Assembly: GCF_030463535.1 (NCBI RefSeq)
Contig: NC_132879.1
Location: 35,822,425 to 35,886,424, forward strand
Direction: 5' to 3'
DNA from: Salminus brasiliensis
Taxonomy: Eukaryota > Chordata > Actinopteri > Characiformes > Bryconidae
DNA: 64,000 nucleotides
In this document: positions 23,101-34,139 of the stretch, one piece after another
Numbering within the stretch: position 1 is the first letter of the stretch
Layout: each line of letters begins with the position of its first letter
The notes under the pieces: model-generated
The model's input: only the letters and a program-made list of their open reading frames with translations
What the model was told of the DNA's origin: nothing
Databases searched by the model: none
Program-made: the position numbers and the translations under genes

Positions 23101-26100
23101 AAAATGAAAAAGCAGTTCTGGCAACATCCACATATGACTAATGGTGTTGGTCAAACTAAATGTATATTTTATTTCTAAATACTGATGCTTTTATTATCAA
23201 ATCTTTAAAAGAGTTTCTACCCAAAGAGTGTAAGTGTCTTTCTCTGTACTGTACCTGGCCCAGGTGACTGAAGGCTGCAGTCCAGTACAGGTGGGCTGGG
23301 AGCCATATGTGATGATGGTGTTGCTGTGACAATGGCCATCTGCTGTAACCACACACACCCTTGTGCTTCCTTTATTTCCACTTGGAATATTGAACTTCAG
23401 AGTGTCACTGGAGCGCTCAGTCACTGGAGTCCTGATAATGAAACAGCAGATTTACAAAATAGACATACAAAATATCCTGTACATAATCATGTACACACAC
23501 ACACACACACTACATACACTTTTAGTGACACTTACTCCTTGGTAGTGCACTCTGCGAATCCTTGGAAGCGAATGTTCTCAACCAGTCTTAGGTTTTTGCC
23601 TTTCATCACAGCATTGTTTCTGCCATGAAAGGAGACTTCATTGGGCTCCAGAGAGAGGATCTCTGGCTAATAAAGAGAATGAAGAAAAGATACATTTAAT
23701 ACTGGTTATAGACCATACACATGATAATACATGGTACATTTGACACAAAGAAGCTGATGTCTAAACTATTTTTGTGATGCATGAAATGATACTTGTTAAT
23801 AAAAGATGGGGAAAAACCTGATCTGTTACACTGCGTTTTTTATCTGCAGTTCTTTTTTTAAAACCCTCAGTTCTGTAGGTCACTTACTACATTTTCTCCA
23901 GAGGATAATCCTTGACACGCGTCCTATTGAGGGGGGAGGTGGACAAATGACTAAAGCAGTTCACATCAAGACTGAATAGCATTTGAACAGTATTTGTTTT
24001 CTCAAAAATAACAAAAGTGACAAACATTGAAGGTGAGGCTGTCGACAGAGCCGTGAGTCCAGCTGCACTCCTGACTACTGGAGAACCAATGACACCCTGC
24101 TGAGACACACGCTACACACCTGCACATAAAACCACACACACACCAATCCAGAGTTAAATGTGGATACATTACATTACAGTTTTACCAGCATTGCCCTAAT
24201 ACCAGTATTAGAAAGTATGGACTCTGTATCAAAGTAAGCATTTAAACCCTAAAGCCTTTATGTGGCCTCAGCTGCAAACAAGTCTTACTTAGCATATGGA
24301 GAAGTCTCGGTGATGTCTGGGCAGCTCCTCAGTTTCAGGTTCTCTGTGATTGTCTGATTTCCTATAGTGACCGTCGCTGTGACTGGAGAGACAAGACATA
24401 TTGCTGTGGTAACCTATTCACAGTATAATTTTTCCACTGTGGTTAACATAGTTTTATTGTATGTATGTTTTGACATTTTAATAAAATGGCTCTTTGTTAG
24501 GGTTCCTTATTGTCTGTTCTTCATTTTTCCTTCCCCCTCGGTTAACTGCTTTTAAAGTGAACTTAAACGAACCATTAGCAGGCAGGCGCTGACTGAGGAA
24601 ACTGCAGGAGCAGCTGGGGAAGACTGCATTTGGGCTGCACAGATCCTCAGCTCCTGCTTTGAAGGTACATGTAAAGGTAGGATTATGTGTGCCCTCCACA
24701 TTTAAGTGGAGATTCAGAGTGACCTGAATGAGAGAGCAGAATAGTGAACAAACATGTCAAAAAAGATCAAATAAAATATTACAATGATGACATCTTTTAC
24801 CTAAAAGTAATGTACCTCTGTGGAGACTTCACTTATGAGAAAAGTGATTAGTTTTTTCTGAAAAGAATCTTCAGGAATGGAGATCCAAGAAGAGCTTGAA
24901 CACTCAGCGTTGGTGGAGCACCTAGAGTGACATGATAGATGATAGTCACACATTGTGGCTCTTTGGTGTTTAGGAGCTTATTTGCGGAACGCGATGATAT
25001 TCAGCACGCAGCAATTGGTTCATAACACTTCTTGTTATAAAATTCTGCATATCAATACACATTCTCTATGTTCAAGTAATGTGTTTGAAAGAAATGAAAT
25101 GGCTCTGCAAATTTGGCGTAGTTTCACTATGACTCTTTGCATTTTGTGATGTAGTAAACTTTTTTCAGACTGTTGATACTACTGGGCCAAGTGTCCTGAC
25201 AAGCCTTTTAATTTAATAAGCCGTGTCACGCAGGATATTTATTAATAAATGAGGATTACTAGGATTACCAAATAAAGCAATACAATAATCACACAGAAAC
25301 AGGCCAAGTCAACAAACCATAAAACCAAAATACACATGCACAAGATCAGACAAGGGACAACTGAAACAAAGGGCTACTCATACAGAGACTAACAAGGGAG
25401 TCACCTGGGACTAACAGGGGGGCTTGGCTACAAAGAAGACACAGGTGGGAACACTAATGGACAGGCGGGGCAAGGACAGACAAAACACAAACAGGAGCAC
25501 ATGGCAACACAAAACAGGCAGACATGACAGAACAGGGGCAGGCATGACAGCTGTTTAATGAACTAATTATTTTCATTTTTACTAACATGATTTTTTTTTT
25601 TACTAACATGAGTTTTAGAGATTTCTATTTTTAAATACATAAAACTCTCAAATGTTTAGTCAAAGTTTTTAAAATTGCTAATGTTTTTATGGCTGTTGTA
25701 TCTACATTTCTATATAGAACCATTGTTTTTCCTTTATCTAATTTTTTCTCCCAATTTGGTTCTGCTAAATAACCCAACTGCTTGTAACTCCCCCTAGCAC
25801 TAGCAGTGCTCCCAACACTAGGAGGGTAAGGACTATGGATTATGTCAATGACAAGGATGTTCAAAAGGGAGGTAAATGTAACATTGTTCCCTATTCCAAA
25901 TTATAGCCCTCTCTGATAATAAATAGACTTGTGTTGTAGACTAGTATGTTAAAAATAGCTAGGTACTTTGGAGGGTGAATTGCTCTAATGTGGGATGCTA
26001 AAGCATTATTTGGTGTAGGTCTCCCTTAAATAAAGTCTATTAAACTATTGGTTAACACAAACTGTGATGGCATGTGATCAAAATCACATGACTTCTCAAA

Positions 26101-28773
26101 TGTCCAATCTTAGATTAGGTTGGAGCAATGTTTAAACAGAAGGAACACCATGTATAGATCACCCAAAGGTCAGTGACGTGAAGTTTAGACAAAAATGTTA
26201 AGGTTAAACGTTTAGCACAGGACTGTGCTAAACAGTTATTTTTTTATGGCTTTATGTGTGTTTATATGTGTTTAATACTGATTTTTGTCTGTATAGTAGA
26301 TATGATAATATATCCTAATGGCTTTTTAATATTCTCAACATTCAGTGGAATTTAATATAAAAAGTATTTATTTCAAGTAATTTTGGAGCATTGGTCCATT
26401 CAATAATTTCACTATAAAAAATGACCTGCTAGATTCATATTATGTGACAAATTAAAATCCATCTAATGAAGATGAAAAGGTTTGCTTGACAGTAACAAAA
26501 TAACAAAAATACATAAAAACTATTACTGATTGTTACATGTAACTATTGTAACATGTAACACCCATTCCCATAAGCCTCGGTTTTGTAACTGCAATAACAT
26601 AACTGGTAATACCACTAAGCATGGGATTGCAAATTTAGCCCTTAGTGTTTCTGACCTGAGAAGTATTTATTACATGAATGGATGTTTATAACCATTTGGT
26701 AAAATAGTGGTTATTAACATGCATTTATGTAATGTAAAATAAAATAAAATAAAAAAAAACATTGCTAGGTTGTAATTTGTCATTGTGGATAGGTGCCAGG
26801 TCCATGCTGGAAAAGGAAATCAGCATCTGTGTATGTGCTGAACCAGTATTTATACGGTTTGAATAGCAATTTACTCAACTTGAAATTAAATATTCTGATT
26901 ATTTGAAATACTGGATTTCTGATTAATGAGTTATAAGCCATATTGATGTGAAAAGACATAAAATGTCACTTTAGGAATAATGAATAAAATATATCAGAGT
27001 TTACCATTATAAAGTCATTTATGAACAAAACAATCAAATATTATTCTAATCTAGTTTATTATTCTTAAGCTGCTCTAGTAGTTTTCTGCCTAATGTATGA
27101 TTAGTTAATTACTTTGTCAACCCAGGACTAAAACTTAGAGATACTACATTTCGTTTACCTGATTTGGCATTTTGAGTCACTGAGATAAGTAAATATGACT
27201 TTGCATGAAAGTAAGCAAAAACATGTCTGGTCAACATATTTCACCCTGATACAGTGCCAACAAGATTTTCTGTGTTACCTGAGCAAGCAATTTTATGTGA
27301 CACAACATGGTTGATTGTTTAAGCTTTTGCACAAGCAGACACGCTAACCACAGTATTGAAAGCTGTAAGAGCACTTGTTGAGTGTAACTACACTGGATGA
27401 ATACTGCAATGTTTACTCTCACAACTGAATAGAATAGAAATTTTGTTGTACCTTTACAATTCAAGTTCTTAACAGCCTGAATAAAATAACCAATATTGTT
27501 TAAACAAGCAAATCTAAGTTGGCTAAACAAATTTTCTGAACGCCAGAAACATACTCAACACAAATGCCAATGACAAGCCAGCACTCTGCATGGTCATGCT
27601 GTACAAAGGAGGGCAAATCAAAATCACAATTGTTCAGCCTTGAAAGCGTGAAAAAAGTGGCTGTAGCAACTTGTCTATTTTGCATTTAAAAATGCGTCCT
27701 GACACAACTTGGCATCTATGCACAAAACATACATAGCTTGAAGTGCATTTGTGTATTTGCGTAAAGTATGTTTCAGACCTAAGAATAACAACAGCAAGCA
27801 TTTGTAAAGATAAAAAATCATTGTGCAGCATGTTGACTTAATATTATTTTTTTTTTACAGTATATGTCTATTTAACGCTACCTAAACATGTAAAACAGAG
27901 TTGGAGGAATCGGATATTTGTGTGAAAATGACAATAAAGAAAAAGGGAAAAAAGGAAAACAGTTTGTTGGTAGTATACTATCTTAAATAAGTAAAAGGCT
28001 TTGTAACAATGAAGTGCATGTAATGATATACAATTCTGACTTTCTGCAGTTTACTGTAAACAAGAACATGTTGAGTTTACTTACAGATATGTAAGAACTG
28101 GTGAGAAACTTACTTGCTTGTTGTCACACACCAGCCACACAAAGGGTCCGGTGAAGACCTGCAGTCTCTTAAGGTGCTGTATGTACCACACTGAGTAACT
28201 GCAACCCGCCTAATCTACAAACCACACACAAATACAGCAATGTATCTGAAATTAAATGTATGCCATAATTTAAAGACTAATCCCATAAATCCATTTCCTG
28301 ATGGCTACATAACTGACTGTCAAACATTGTTTTTACAATAAACAGTCATTCTAGAAAGTCGATCTATGTTACTATCTAAAAGATATTTATTAGAGCCAAA
28401 TAACTTCAGGTCCACCTTCATTTCAATTCATTGCATTTTTATTGGTGCTCAATTGGACATCATAACTAATGTCTGGTCCCAGACTTTACAATCACTGTTG
28501 GTCAATTAGTTCAATCAATGTGCCAAAATACCATTTTTTAGACCTCAGATTTGTATCACTCACTTGATTTCTCAAAGCTATGTAAATGTACTGATTATCC
28601 ACTGGGTCAAAAAGCATTCTGGGAAACACCATCCTATCATCATCGGATCTGTACAGTACAGTCACACAGCCAGATCTAAAATTCTTATCCAGCACCATCT
28701 GCAGAGACAGAAAAAAGACATCATGATGATCTGCTTGTGGCATCTGGTTACTAGTCAAACCATAAAAACCAAC

Positions 28774-28840
<67 letters not shown>

Positions 28841-30421
28841 ATTTTTTTTTTACACAACTAAAATAAATAATAACAATTTACTTGTACTAATGGATTTTAG
28901 CAAATACCATTTGCTGGGTTCTGCACTGAAACTCTGATTTTGAAGAAGGTGCATTTCACAAGTATCGTTTTAGGATTAAAAGATCTCAAAAGTGATCTCA
29001 AAATCAATAAATATTATTATGCCCAGTTCATAGTTATATGATAGTAATCCTACTATGGACAAATTGTACAAAGAAAAGGTTCTTACATTATATATTTATT
29101 TTTTTAAGTTGACTGATATTGGACTTGGATCCTATTAGAGATTAGACAAGAGACAGAAAAACAGACCTTCATCAGTTGGCCATTATTAGTTCCAATGTAG
29201 ATCACAATCCAGGATCCTTTCTTCTCTGCTGCTACAGAGGTCATTGAGCTGTGTCTTAACACCACAGCACGAGGAGCCAGAACAGCATTTCCCCCCTACA
29301 GAGACACAAAACATCACGAGCATTAGAAATGTCCAATACTGATCTATTTAATCTGATTCTAAATGCTGAAGACAAAGTGACACACAGTGCAGATACTGCT
29401 TAATATTATAAATTATCATTCAGATTTGTTCCACATATCTGTTATCTACTGTATATAGATCTATACATATCTATATTCCAACCTCAGGTGTGCACGCTGG
29501 ACTACAGGTGAATTGTGAAGGCACTTGGCTTCTGATCTGGCTGAAGTCGTAAATGGCCAGTACAGTGTTCTCCAGCTCTGCTTGTGCAGTGAATACTCCC
29601 ACCCAGAGAAGCGGAGATCCAGAGGAGATAACAGCAGATGACAGGAGCTTTCGATGGGGTTTATCATCACAGCACTGTAACTCTGCACCTTTCAGAGATT
29701 TGGTCATATCTGATTTGATGTGACTGTTCTCCATCCTTAAGACCATCACTGCTGCATCTGCTTCAGGGTTAACGTTCACCAGCAGGTACGAGTGAGAGGG
29801 AGATGATGTCTGGAACCCGTCAACCCACTCAACATCTCCTTGTGGTGAAATGTTGGCTGAAGCTGAGGCTTGTGATTTTGAGAAGATTCCTCCTGTCTGG
29901 GAATCCAGAGTGTTCCTCAAAGTCACACCACCATCGTCGAGAGATCCACAGTCTTTCTGGACAGCTTTCTTTTTAACTTGGTCTTCATTCTCTCTGGCAA
30001 CCAGTATATATGCACCATTTTCTGAGTTACGTTCATGAAAATCTACTAGAAAAGCGACAGATGATTCCTCCACAGACGGTCCAGCAGACACCCCCTTCCT
30101 GTAGATACTTCTGGATAGATCATCTAGATCAAGAACTTCACAGTAGCCACAGTCAGAGGTCCCACAGCTGATCAGGGTCTTGTTCATGTCGAAAGGCAGT
30201 AAAAGAGTAAGTCTGTTGGGGTGTGTGTGGTTAGATATGCCCTTGTGTTTCTCCACTACTAGATCATGCTTCATCTGGAGGAGCTGAGAGTCGGTCACAA
30301 CGAACACTTTCCCGTTTCCAACAACAAAGTTCCTGATATCTCCATTAACGCTCTGCTCCATTAAAGAGAAAACACCACTTCTAAATAACAGAAGAAGGAG
30401 TCCCACTAAAACTGTCCTCAT
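19849..30421 (-). CDS. plexin C1-like receptor lacking the GAP domain (tandem copy A)
   Basis: I assemble 16 exons by homology to block B and GT-AG sites: 30421-29483, 29295-29167, 28698-28564, 28214-28114, 24921-24816, 24723-24573, 24376-24289, 24119-24026, 23923-23888, 23666-23536, 23431-23255, 22181-22082, 21999-21829, 20422-20261, 20131-20032 and 19898-19849. Exon lengths 1-15 equal those of copy B to the base, phases agree, and no stop occurs, giving signal peptide, sema, two PSI, IPT repeats and one membrane helix. The juxtamembrane exon is 79 nt instead of 102, and reads 16 residues past the membrane (ends EYVPGTS) to TGA at 19851-19849. The predicted product is 889 aa. Plexin C1 binds semaphorin 7A and signals through its GAP; this copy could bind ligand but not signal, so a decoy role is possible. 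If exon 16 is last, the stop should not trigger nonsense-mediated decay. An expressed pseudogene remains possible. Confidence 0.8.
20261..23923 (-). CDS. Copy A exons 9-14: IPT/TIG repeats
   Basis: Exons 23923-23888 (36 nt, [12 protein letters not shown]), 23666-23536 ([18 protein letters not shown]), 23431-23255 ([18 protein letters not shown]), 22181-22082, 21999-21829 ([20 protein letters not shown]) and 20422-20261 ([20 protein letters not shown]). They form the immunoglobulin-like stalk. The intron between exons 13 and 14 carries a complete-ended Tc1 insertion absent from copy B. Confidence 0.86.
20787..21767 (+). mobile_element. Tc1-like transposon in copy A intron 13, TA target site
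   Basis: It begins cagtggtatgaaaaagtacc after TA (20785-20786) and ends gctttttctaaaccactg before TA (21768-21769); the ends are imperfect inverted repeats. Inside, the + strand has broken transposase with recognisable order: HNIPRHLLPTVQFGGGSFML, then (frameshifted) DLEWPS...PDLNIIENLWCDLK, with the last catalytic Glu in NIIENLW. It is 981 bp, internally deleted and frameshifted, hence inactive. Block B has the empty site, aattacacagca, at about 56591. Confidence 0.88.
23490..23515. repeat. (CA)n microsatellite in copy A intron 10
   Basis: A run of ca dinucleotides that is shorter in the corresponding intron of block B (58276-58290). Confidence 0.8.
24026..24921 (-). CDS. Copy A exons 5-8: linker, first IPT-like region, second PSI
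   Basis: Exons 24921-24816, 24723-24573, 24376-24289 and 24119-24026. The last encodes the second PSI-like module, [11 protein letters not shown] followed by SQECSW, which fits the phase gap between the flanking exons (enters phase 2, leaves phase 0). All frames are open. Confidence 0.85.
25196..25560. mobile_element. Dispersed repeat insertion in copy A intron 4
   Basis: The segment ending gcaggcatgacag with caggtgggaacactaatgga and caaaacacaaacaggagcac has the composition of a fish interspersed repeat 3' part. Copy A intron 4 is 3.2 kb against 1.04 kb in block B, so about 2.1 kb was gained here. I cannot assign the family. Confidence 0.4.
25561..28113. other. Rest of copy A intron 4: no gene seen
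   Basis: AT-rich sequence with no exon recognisable against block B and no ORF that looks coding. Around 25740-25800 (attttttctcccaatttgg) a short repeat-like stretch is visible; the remainder is unassigned. Confidence 0.5.
28114..29295 (-). CDS. Copy A exons 2-4: end of sema domain and first PSI
   Basis: Exons 29295-29167 (starts [12 protein letters not shown]), 28698-28564 ([20 protein letters not shown]) and 28214-28114 ([18 protein letters not shown], then CGWCVTTSK) keep frame and splice sites. The PSI CGWC motif is intact. Intron 3 contains a (TA)n tract at 28779-28843 that block B lacks. Confidence 0.88.
28779..28843. repeat. (TA)n microsatellite in copy A intron 3
   Basis: About 33 TA dinucleotides with one interruption. 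The corresponding place in block B (about 61480) has only a short AT-rich stretch. Confidence 0.95.
29483..30421 (-). CDS. Copy A exon 1: signal peptide and most of sema domain
   Basis: It runs from ATG at 30421-30419 for 313 codons to donor GAG|GT. The N-terminus [19 protein letters not shown] is a clear signal peptide. I chose this start because an upstream in-frame extension would be encoded by a (GA)n microsatellite and is absent from copy B. About 23 of 313 residues differ from copy B, 15 of them between residues 147 and 194. Confidence 0.9.
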
Positions 30422-30444
30422 TTTGCCTGAGCGCAGTCTCAAAC

Positions 30445-30445
<1 letters not shown>

Positions 30446-30502
<57 letters not shown>
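30446..30502. repeat. (GA)n microsatellite just upstream of the copy A start codon
   Basis: The run begins 25 bp 5' of the ATG (minus-strand sense) and reads CT-rich in the transcript sense. Block B has no such run at 63075-63110. If it lies in the 5' UTR or core promoter it could alter expression of copy A. Confidence 0.9.
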
Positions 30503-30503
<1 letters not shown>

Positions 30504-30740
30504 ATTCGTCTGATGAAGGCGAAGTATTCATGAAAATGACAGGTTTCTGGTTTCAAGAGTGTTTTGAGGGGGGTTTTCTTGGTTATGTACATCCGTGTTA
30601 ACTGAGTTAAATGTGTAAAGTGTGCAACAGTTGAAGTGTGAGATCTTCATTAAACATGAGGATCATTTAGCGCTGGTCCACATCATATGTCACCTTCTGA
30701 GACTCCGGATTTTCTAGATAATTCAAATTCAAATTCAAAC
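30503..30740 (-). promoter_or_regulatory. 5' flank of copy A conserved with copy B
   Basis: The stretch around 30610-30730 (agtgtgcaacagttgaagtg, cttcattaaacatga) aligns with 63205-63330. It probably contains part of the promoter. No TATA box or defined motif could be called. The right end of the duplicated block lies at about 30.74 kb. Confidence 0.4.
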
Positions 30741-30839
30741 AAATTCAAACAAATCACTTTTCTGATTCAGCTCTGTATCCGCTGCCGCCAGTCTCCGACT
30801 TTTTAAATGTTTTGTTATGTTTTTAATTCTTAGCACACT

Positions 30840-31495
30840 TTTTAAAACTAGATTTTAACTAGATTGTAAAACATGAATATAGTACTATCTAATCTAGATT
30901 TTAAAACATGAAAATAGTACTCTTCCAACTAGATTTTAAAACACAAATACAATGCTAGATTTTAAAACTTGAATACAGTCCTCTTTTAACTAGAGCTTAT
31001 AACATGAATATAGTACTCTCTAATCTAGATTTGAAAACATGGATACAATGCTAGGTTTTAAAAGTTGCATACAGTACTCTCCCAACTAGAATAAATAACA
31101 TGAATACAGTACTAGATTTTAAAACACGAATATAGTACTAAACATGAATTCAGTACTAGAGTTAAAGACATGAATACAGTACTAGATTTCAAAACATAAA
31201 TACAATGCTAGATTTTAAAACATGAATGCAGTACTAGATTTTAAAACATATATGCAATGCTAGATTTTAAAACACGAATATACTACTAGATTTTAAAACA
31301 TGAATACAATGCTAGATTTTATAACATGAATATAGTACTCTCTAAACATATATGCAATGTTAGATTTTAAAACACGAATATAGTACTAGATTTTAAAACA
31401 TGAATACAGTACTAGATTTTTAAACATGAATATAGTACTAGATTTTAAAACATGAATACAGTACTCTCCCAACTAGATTTTAAAACATGGATACA
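30840..31495. repeat. Minisatellite, unit about 25-30 bp (actagattttaaaacatgaa)
   Basis: Some two dozen imperfect copies of a unit like ctagattttaaaacatgaat-acagta are packed into 650 bp, with variants (tacaatg, tatagta) and partial units with ctctccca inserts. It lies immediately 5' of the duplicated block A and is absent 5' of gene B. Confidence 0.9.
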
Positions 31496-31945
31496 TGTGG
31501 GTGGTGAATGCAATATTTTAATTAAATTAAATTCTACCTAAATTAACATTTTTATTAGCAGCCATTGTTTAAAAGTTCTTGATTTCTACTTGCAGCTAGC
31601 TGTATAGAGCCTCCATTGATCAGAGCATTCTTGGACACCGAGACCTTTCTTATTTCTTATGTAAGCAGCCAAAGTTGACAGAAAGAGATAATGATTCATT
31701 TGTCAAACAAAATTAAATAAACCAAATAAACATAATACTTGATTTTAAATGTACATTAATGTAATGAATTTATAATTAATATTTTACACCATTTTAAAAA
31801 TGTTGTTTTATTGAACTTATTGGCTATAATTACGTCTGACACCTTATCAATGTAATTAGAACTTGTGCATTAAAAACACTGACTGTTTGAACACTAAGCT
31901 GTTTTGAAGCAGCAGGTGTGTGCGAATATATGGTCCTCAAAGGGC
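31496..31945. other. No gene seen between minisatellite and diverged repeat
   Basis: AT-rich sequence without a believable ORF or recognisable repeat. Confidence 0.4.
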
Positions 31946-32083
31946 CTCAAGAAGCCAAAAAAATGTCAAGCTTCCTAATGTCTGACAAACAGTGTCAGTT
32001 ACGGAATGCAGTGGTTAAGTTTAAGGAGTACTTTGTCCCCAAACAGAGAGTCACGTTAAAAATGTATTTTTTTCCCGCACTTG

Positions 32084-32180
32084 ACTGAATTGCATACACT
32101 GAGTAAAACTTGTGACTTTCGTCAGCTAAAGGATTCACTCATTTATGACAAACTAGTATGTGGCCTTCCAGACCATGCAG
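32084..32180 (+). pseudogene. Ty3/gypsy gag-like fragment
   Basis: The + strand reads TELHTLSKTCDFRQLKDSLI then YDKLVCGLPDHADKR. The order (L-x-x-L-x-x-TC-x-F, then D-x-LI-x-D-x-LVCGL) is typical of the gypsy Gag capsid C-terminal part. The tandem units have no such sequence at this position. Too short to be a gene. Confidence 0.55.
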
Positions 32181-32329
32181 ACAAGAGGATGTTTATACCA
32201 GAGAAGCAGTGAAAACGTACCGCAGTTTGGCCACAAATAATTCCTTTCTTAGTGGAAAAGTTATATATTTGTTCCTGTATGTAGACATATTTGTTCCTGT
32301 AGTGAAGGGTGCTTGGGTAGTGTGTAAGT

Positions 32330-33530
32330 TGAAGTTAGAGCAAACCAAACACGTTTTAAAACGTACTCTGTGTGGTTTGTAGCCAAGAAGGAAGTGGAGG
32401 TTGTGAGCGGACATTGTACGTGTATGGCAGGGCGAGTTAGCGGTTTGACAAACGACAGGACGTGTATTTATCTGTACAGCATACAGCTCGAATTGAAACC
32501 ACTGTGACATGTTAACCCTGTATGTGATGGCCTACAGACAAAAATGTTAGTAAATGCAATGCAATGCAACACAACTTAGTTTACTGAATATATTCATTAT
32601 GAATTAACTGCTGTACTTTTGGGATGTTTTATTAAATAAAATATAAAATTGCAGAACCTGCATTCTTCCAGATTGACCCAAAACTAATGTCAGAATCTGA
32701 CTATACTACCTCACTGGACTCAATATTTATTGCACACTGCATAATTTGCACACTATCCCTAATTTATTTATTATTCTTTGTCTGTATTGTGTTGTATTGT
32801 CTGTCTGCACTTGTACTGTGTTGCACTATGTTGCACCATGGTCCTGGAGGAACGTTGTTTCGTTTTACTGTGTACTCTGTATGTAGTTGAAATGACAATA
32901 AAAACCCACTTGACTTGACTTGACTTCTGTAAACCAGTCAGGCGCAAAATAGCTCTGAGTGACTCTTCACAGCATTTCTTTTCTGTGACAGCAGTATCCT
33001 CAAATATACCTTTTAAGCTTTCAAAGGTCAGCTATGGCCTCACAAGCAGAGGTGTATACGCACACTATGCTCTAATACCACCACAGATGCGCATAGAAAG
33101 CTAGCTATAGATGCAACAACATATAATACAGCACTCTCCAAAAACAGAACCTGAACAGGAGTTTGATGAATTAATGCATAATATCCTTTCATCGTTCATC
33201 TGAACTGCAAACCCCTTCAAGAATGTACAGTTGGCTAAATCCAATCCAAACCAATGGTTTGAGCAGAGGCAGGGTTGAATCACTGCCAGTTACTTTGATG
33301 AAGTTAAATGCTCAAGCTAGTGTGACATCAACAATCATAGGAGACACATCCAGCAAAAATACAGCTACTTTAGTCTGGGGTAGAGGGAACAAAAACATAT
33401 ATAGAGAGGCATGTATGTCAAAGCTGCCATCAAAGTTTAAAGGTAGAGGACACTGGGTTGGTAGTTAATCCAATATATGTTTTAAAGATGGCCTAGATAG
33501 ATTAGTGCAATGCAAGTGCTGATTACAAAC
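32330..33530 (+). pseudogene. SWIM + YqaJ nuclease remnant in the diverged copy
   Basis: The SWIM-like region (gagcggacattgtacgtgtatggc, 32407-32430) and the sequence before the nuclease domain (ttgaatcactgccagttac, about 33273) can be aligned with the array units. The SPDG motif itself is lost (gatggcctagatagatta). A LINE tail interrupts it at 32700-32930. Dead. Confidence 0.5.
32700..32930 (+). mobile_element. LINE 3' tail inserted in the diverged element
   Basis: Relative to the array units, sequence is inserted exactly between gtcagaatctga and cttctgtaaaccagtcagg. The insert ends with aatgacaataaaaacccact followed by three ttgac repeats, a typical 3' end of fish L2/Rex-type elements or their SINEs. 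It carries ctgtctgcacttgtactgtg in its body. Confidence 0.78.
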
Positions 33531-34139
33531 TACCGACTGACATAGTTAGAGAACACACTAGACAGTATTTGGGCTCAGATCAGACCTAAACCAGACTACT
33601 TTTACAGACAACATATTCTTAAAGAAATGTGCACACACAATATGAATGAACCATTCCTAACGGCTAACAGCATCTGCCTGTGTGAATCTCACCTCAAGAT
33701 AAATGTTGTTTAGTGCAGAGCATGTCAACAGGTGTCCGATCTTAAATGTGTAGGGTTAAAAAGACAGCCACACGAGAGTGTGTTTACAGAGATCATAAAA
33801 GGAATATCATCTGACTCAACCGACAGCAACCAACAGTGAACTACATTTGAATTAGAACATTCTAGCTAATGCTGAAACACCTTTTGTAGATTGACTGGAA
33901 GGGTCTACCTAAATACTCAAAGCACAATCCCTTACATTATTATAAATAATATATATATATTTTTTTTTTAACTTTGTGTTACATATAAAAGCCCAGGACT
34001 ATATAGGTAATTTAATCAACACAAGAAACTTAATACAGATTTAATCAACATGTTGGATAATCTACCTGCATGCACATCAATGTACATACCAGTTTAGGTG
34101 GTACTTTTGAGTTTTAATCAGAGAGCATTTTTATCTATA

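Noticed and set aside
23156..23424. Overlapping minus-strand ORFs at copy A exon 11 as separate small genes
   Set aside because: They are frames of one IPT-encoding exon (23255-23431) with correct splice sites.
28492..28857. 121-codon ORF over copy A exon 3 with a poly-Ile/Tyr N-terminus
   Set aside because: Only 28564-28698 is exon; the rest is read through the (TA)n microsatellite and the intron.
30422..30592. N-terminal extension of copy A exon 1 (MYITKKTP...) giving a 373-residue ORF
   Set aside because: The extension is encoded by the (GA)n microsatellite and is absent from copy B; the signal peptide starts at 30421.
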